Assembly (NCBI RefSeq): GCF_003952265.1
Contig: NZ_CP034438.1
Location: 2,046,001-2,110,000, forward strand
Source of the DNA: Flaviflexus salsibiostraticola
Lineage (GTDB): Bacteria > Actinomycetota > Actinomycetes > Actinomycetales > Actinomycetaceae
Length of the DNA stretch: 64,000 nucleotides
Direction of reading: 5' to 3'
Every line of letters starts with the position of its first letter. Within the stretch, counting starts at the first letter, position 1. Under the pieces are notes generated by a model. That model saw only the letters and a list, made by a program, of their open reading frames with translations, was not told the origin of the DNA and made no database searches. Positions 61,444-64,000 of this stretch are shown one piece after another. A program made the position numbers and the translations under genes.

Positions 61444-62448
61444 GTGGAGATTCAGGGATATGCACTGTTTGCGGCTGTCATCGTCTTGATGACAGTCGTC
61501 TATCCTGCGCTCTCCTGGCGAAGCAGAGTTGCTCTCGCGACTCCAGTCGACGAGAGCGTGTCCGAGAACCTCCGTGTCATCAACTCTGTCGACCGGTGGA
61601 GCACCGCACGCTCCGCCAACCGCGGAACCATCCTTCCAAGAGTGGAGTCGAGAATGAGCAGGGTAGATCCCAATAACCTTCGCACGCTCGCAACGAGTCG
61701 CGCTCGTGCCCGGGCCAGGGTGTCCCAGCGGACGGCCCGCATGAAGGCGATGGGGATGGGCATCGGCGTCGCAGTCCTCCTCTCCCTCATCGCCTGGATC
61801 GCCGTTGTCGCGGCGAGCATGACCGTCGTCCTCGGCATCGTCCCCACCGTTCTCACTGTCGCGGCGGGCGCCGTCTACGCCCGCATTCTCGTCTCCGCAC
61901 GCGCCGCCAACGCCAAGGACAGGCAGGCGATCGCGAAGCTCGATGCGAAGATCGAGAAGCTGAGTCGGACCGCGCGCGTTCAGGATCGCAAGACCGCGAC
62001 ATCGAAGAAGATGCCCCACAGGGTTGCCCAGGCGCGCCGCGCCTCGGCGGCGTCGGCATTGTCGGCGGCTTCTGCCAACGCAGCCTCCGCCGCATCTGTC
62101 CCCTCCGCACAGACGGCGTCATCCGCCGGGACAGTTGCCTCCGCCGGGACTGCCGTCTCAGCACCGACCGTCGCATCTGCCCCCGAGACCGTTGAGGCCC
62201 CGGCCGCAAAGCAGCGCGCTGTGCGTAGGGAGATGTCCACGCCGTCCTACACCCCGAAGCCGACATTCTCGCGGCGCACGGTCAAGCCGTTCGAGCCCGC
62301 GGAAGCACCGACTGCCCCCGTGCCGTACCGGCCCACCCAGATCGGCGAGAAGTTCTCCAGCGCTCCCTCCGCCTCGTCCGCAGAGGCTGCCCCCGTCATC
62401 GCCGCCTTCAGCTTCGACGAGGTTCTCGAGGCCCGCCGCCGCGCCTGA
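61444..62448 (+). CDS. Membrane protein with disordered cytoplasmic region, candidate GlpR receptor
   Basis: The 334-residue protein has one N-terminal hydrophobic helix (about residues 5-22), a basic Ser/Arg-rich loop, and a hydrophobic pair (~105-147). The C-terminal half is Ala/Ser/Val-rich, low-complexity and probably disordered (~195-260), with a final conserved-looking motif near residues 320-334 (FSFDEVLEARRRA). Position directly after the MoeA/gephyrin-like gene, with the same neighbours as in corynebacteria, makes it a candidate GlpR, the membrane receptor of Glp. The start is GTG 61444. No enzyme motif is seen. Confidence 0.65.
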   Translation: MEIQGYALFAAVIVLMTVVYPALSWRSRVALATPVDESVSENLRVINSVDRWSTARSANRGTILPRVESRMSRVDPNNLRTLATSRARARARVSQRTARMKAMGMGIGVAVLLSLIAWIAVVAASMTVVLGIVPTVLTVAAGAVYARILVSARAANAKDRQAIAKLDAKIEKLSRTARVQDRKTATSKKMPHRVAQARRASAASALSAASANAASAASVPSAQTASSAGTVASAGTAVSAPTVASAPETVEAPAAKQRAVRREMSTPSYTPKPTFSRRTVKPFEPAEAPTAPVPYRPTQIGEKFSSAPSASSAEAAPVIAAFSFDEVLEARRRA

Positions 62449-62502
62449 GAGTGATCTACGAGACGCAGTCCAATGCGTGACGCCCATGCGATTTCTGCTA
62501 GA

Positions 62503-63462
62503 TTATTCTCCGTAAGGGGCTATGGCGCAGTTGGTAGCGCGTCTCGTTCGCAATGAGAAGGTCCGGGGTTCGAATCCCCGTAGCTCCACCAGATCAGACG
62601 TAGTAGAACACCTGACATCGGTTGATGTGGGTGCGAGGGCGGCGAACGGCTCGTTGAGCTGGATCGCCGCTTTTTCGTCTTCGGTGATGAGGATGCGTTG
62701 GTAGAAGGCTTGGTTGGCGAGCCGTTTGCCCAGGTCGTCGGTGCGCTCGTACATGGTGGCGCAGTCGGCCAGGAGTCGTAACGCGGTAGCGAGGTGCTGG
62801 CGGGGACCTTCGTGGTCGTGCCGCTCAGCTTCCAGACGTTTGGTGACATCGGCCAGCGCGATCCTGATCCGGTCCTGGTGCCGTTTCAGGGTGGGTAGGT
62901 CAATGGCGTCGGCGAAGTGGGCTTCGAGGAGCTTGTCCGCTTCGGCTTCTAGCCGGTGCTTGGTGCCGGTGAGGTCGTCGAGGGCTTGGGATCGCTCGGC
63001 GAGCCGCTGGTCGAAGGCCGCCTCGACTCGCTGTGCGAGCTGCGCGTAGGTGTGCTCGGTGATGGCGATCTGGTGGTAGCAGTCGGCGACGAGTTGTTCG
63101 GCGACGCCAACGAGCACGGCCTTCCTGGTACAGGAGGTGCGTTTCGTGGCTCGTCCGGTGCAGATGTAGTAGGCGTAGCGGATGCCTTGTTTGTTGCGGG
63201 CGTAGTCGAGCTGCAACCGCGATTTGCACGTGCCGCAGTACAGGGTTCCCTTCAGATAGTGATCGTGCTTGCGGCGACGTTCCCCAGCGGTGGCGCGGGT
63301 ATTCAGGAGGATCTGGACCTGTTGCCACGTCTCCGCATCGACAATCGGCTCGTGGGTGCCGGGATAGAGGGCACCCTGGTAGCGGACCTGCCCGATGTAG
63401 TACGGGTTGCGCAGCAGCTTGAAGAACGTGGAATGAATCGCTCTGGGTTTGATGGAGGCTCT
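62503..63462 (-). pseudogene. Large serine recombinase, N-terminally truncated
   Basis: About 320 residues remain of a large serine integrase. Near the truncated end is the recombinase domain (STFFKLLRNPYYIGQVRYQG ... THEPIVDAETWQQVQ), then the zinc-ribbon with Cys pairs (LYCGTCKSRL ... YYICTGR ... SCTRKA) and a C-terminal coiled coil (~residues 165-270). The catalytic resolvase domain with the Ser nucleophile is absent; the frame runs directly into IS3 sequence at about 63462. The C-terminal ~25 residues are the antisense reading of tRNA-Ala (62516-62591), so the stop at 62503 is beyond the tRNA. It is an integrase remnant of an element that used this tRNA. Confidence 0.85.
62516..62591 (+). 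tRNA. tRNA-Ala (anticodon CGC)
   Basis: The cloverleaf is complete: acceptor 62516-62522 with 62581-62587 (one G-T pair), discriminator A62588, encoded CCA 62589-62591. The T-arm has GGTTCGAATCC. The anticodon loop TTCGCAA gives CGC. A truncated recombinase gene lies on the opposite strand and reads through this tRNA, so it is a likely integration target. Confidence 0.96.
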
Positions 63463-63464
63463 TT

Positions 63465-63710
63465 TTATTTGATTCCGATCAGCACGTTGGGGGTGCTGGT
63501 AGCAGTGTAGTGGGTGTTCTCGAACTCGATCGGTGGTACGTCTCCGAGGTAGCCGTGAAGGCGTTCAGTGTTGTGCCAGTGGACCCAGCCCAGGGTGGCC
63601 AGTTCTAGATCCTCGATCGTCTTCCACGGACCCGGATGTGCCGGCCCGCGCACGAGCTCGGTCTTGTAGTATCCGTTAACCGTCTCAGCCAGTGCGTTGA
63701 CGCTCCTATA
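63465..63710 (-). pseudogene. IS3-family transposase orfB, C-terminal remnant
   Basis: About 80 residues of the C-terminal rve/integrase core of an IS3-family OrfB remain. They are NALAETVNGYYKTEL, then EDLELATLGWVHWHNTERL and HGYLGDVPPIEFE. The last includes the region after the third catalytic acid (Glu in LAETVNGYYK). The 5' part is missing at about 63710, where IS110 sequence begins, and the stop at 63465 lies three bases from the truncated recombinase. It is therefore a scar of an IS that disrupted the recombinase and was itself disrupted. Confidence 0.85.
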
Positions 63711-63714
63711 TCTG

Positions 63715-64000
63715 TCAACTCACTTTCTGCAGTGGGATGTCGGCGGCTGGTTGAGCTTTAACGAGGTGGTAGACCTCGCGGATGACGTAGCGCTTGAGGC
63801 ATCGAATAATGTCGCGTTTAGACTTGCCTTCGGCGGTTCTTCTAGTGACGTAAGCTTTTGTCGGCTCATGGTGTTGCATCCTGACGATGACGGTGCGGTA
63901 GATCGCCGCGTTGAGCTGGCGGTGCCCGCCATGGTTGATCCGGTGCCGGCCGCTGGTCTGCCCCGAGCCGGTGGGGATCGGGCTGATGCCGGCGAGTTTC
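63715..64000 (-). CDS. IS110-family transposase, C-terminal part (runs off window)
   Basis: The minus-strand frame from the window edge to the stop at 63715 encodes 94 residues of an IS110-family transposase C-terminal domain (Transposase_20). The diagnostic GISPIPTGSG pattern is followed by GRHRINHGGHRQLNAAIYRT and a basic helix near the end. The N-terminal DEDD catalytic domain and the other end lie beyond the window. The element abuts the broken IS3 gene, consistent with insertion into it. IS110 elements generally lack long terminal inverted repeats, so its end cannot be marked exactly. Confidence 0.85.
   Translation of the reverse strand, partial: KLAGISPIPTGSGQTSGRHRINHGGHRQLNAAIYRTVIVRMQHHEPTKAYVTRRTAEGKSKRDIIRCLKRYVIREVYHLVKAQPAADIPLQKVS

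Noticed and set aside
62516..62591. Protein motif ELRGFEPRTF and ATNCAIAP as a real domain of the recombinase
   Set aside because: It is the antisense translation of tRNA-Ala, a known annotation artefact.

Overview
The window is high-GC DNA from an actinomycete (phylum Actinomycetota). Evidence for this includes DUF3263 and DUF3027 proteins, an LytR_C-domain protein, a DtxR/IdeR repressor with the full textbook ligand set, an actinobacterial-type SerC, a CsoR copper repressor, a PhoP/TrcR-like response regulator and NlpC/P60 cell-wall hydrolases. No mycolic-acid genes are seen. The catabolic genes resemble those of Brevibacterium/Arthrobacter-type soil actinomycetes, but I do not assign a genus. 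Almost the whole window reads as chromosomal backbone. The mobile DNA is one complete IS256-group (IS1249-type) element at 37.26-38.50 kb and a nested wreck of a site-specific recombinase, an IS3-family and an IS110-family element abutting tRNA-Ala at the right end.

Layout. 0-2.2 kb: a membrane protein cut by the window edge, a small secreted/membrane protein and a membrane-anchored DsbA-like protein, then tRNA-Thr. 2.7-5.5 kb: PEP carboxylase (minus). 5.6-8.8 kb: a copper-efflux operon, copZ-copA-csoR, behind two near-perfect CsoR palindromes. 8.8-9.8 kb: Nei-type DNA glycosylase. 9.9-14.4 kb: a nitrite-respiration or nitrosative-stress unit: a winged-helix regulator with four C-terminal cysteines, a polytopic membrane protein, and an 881-residue protein that fuses a polytopic membrane domain, a type-1 copper cupredoxin and a complete copper nitrite reductase. 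14.5-20.9 kb: ung, DUF3263, LytR_C, groEL with a double CIRCE, a probably inactive HD-family protein, and an SDR-PlsC pair. 21-26 kb: a two-component system, then a PspA homologue and a TPM-domain protein. 26.2-33.8 kb: cold-shock protein, DUF3027, manA, NCS2 purine permease, MarR-MFS pair, serC, dtxR. 33.9-37.1 kb: two NlpC/P60 proteins and a tandem universal stress protein, then tRNA-Arg.

39.9-51.6 kb holds a nearly complete homoprotocatechuate (3,4-dihydroxyphenylacetate) meta-cleavage pathway: succinate-semialdehyde dehydrogenase (divergent), an FAH-RraA fusion, HpaE, HpaD, an MHS-family transporter, a GntR regulator, a single-component FAD hydroxylase, HpaH and HpaI. The expected end products are pyruvate and succinate. 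The separate isomerase HpaF and the two-component hydroxylase HpaBC are not present. The FAH-RraA fusion and the FAD hydroxylase are the obvious stand-ins.

51.7-62.5 kb: a deaminase, a minimal zincin, an alpha/beta hydrolase, a 1388-residue protein that looks like a degenerate superfamily-1 helicase with a degenerate C-terminal nuclease fold, then mscL, SAF, FmdB and 5-formyl-THF cyclo-ligase. Last come a MoeA/gephyrin-like protein and a membrane protein, which match in order and architecture the Glp-GlpR cell-division pair described in Corynebacterium. The most notable items are the NirK fusion, the degenerate helicase-like giant, the FAH-RraA fusion with its pathway, the Glp-GlpR-like pair and the degenerate HD protein.
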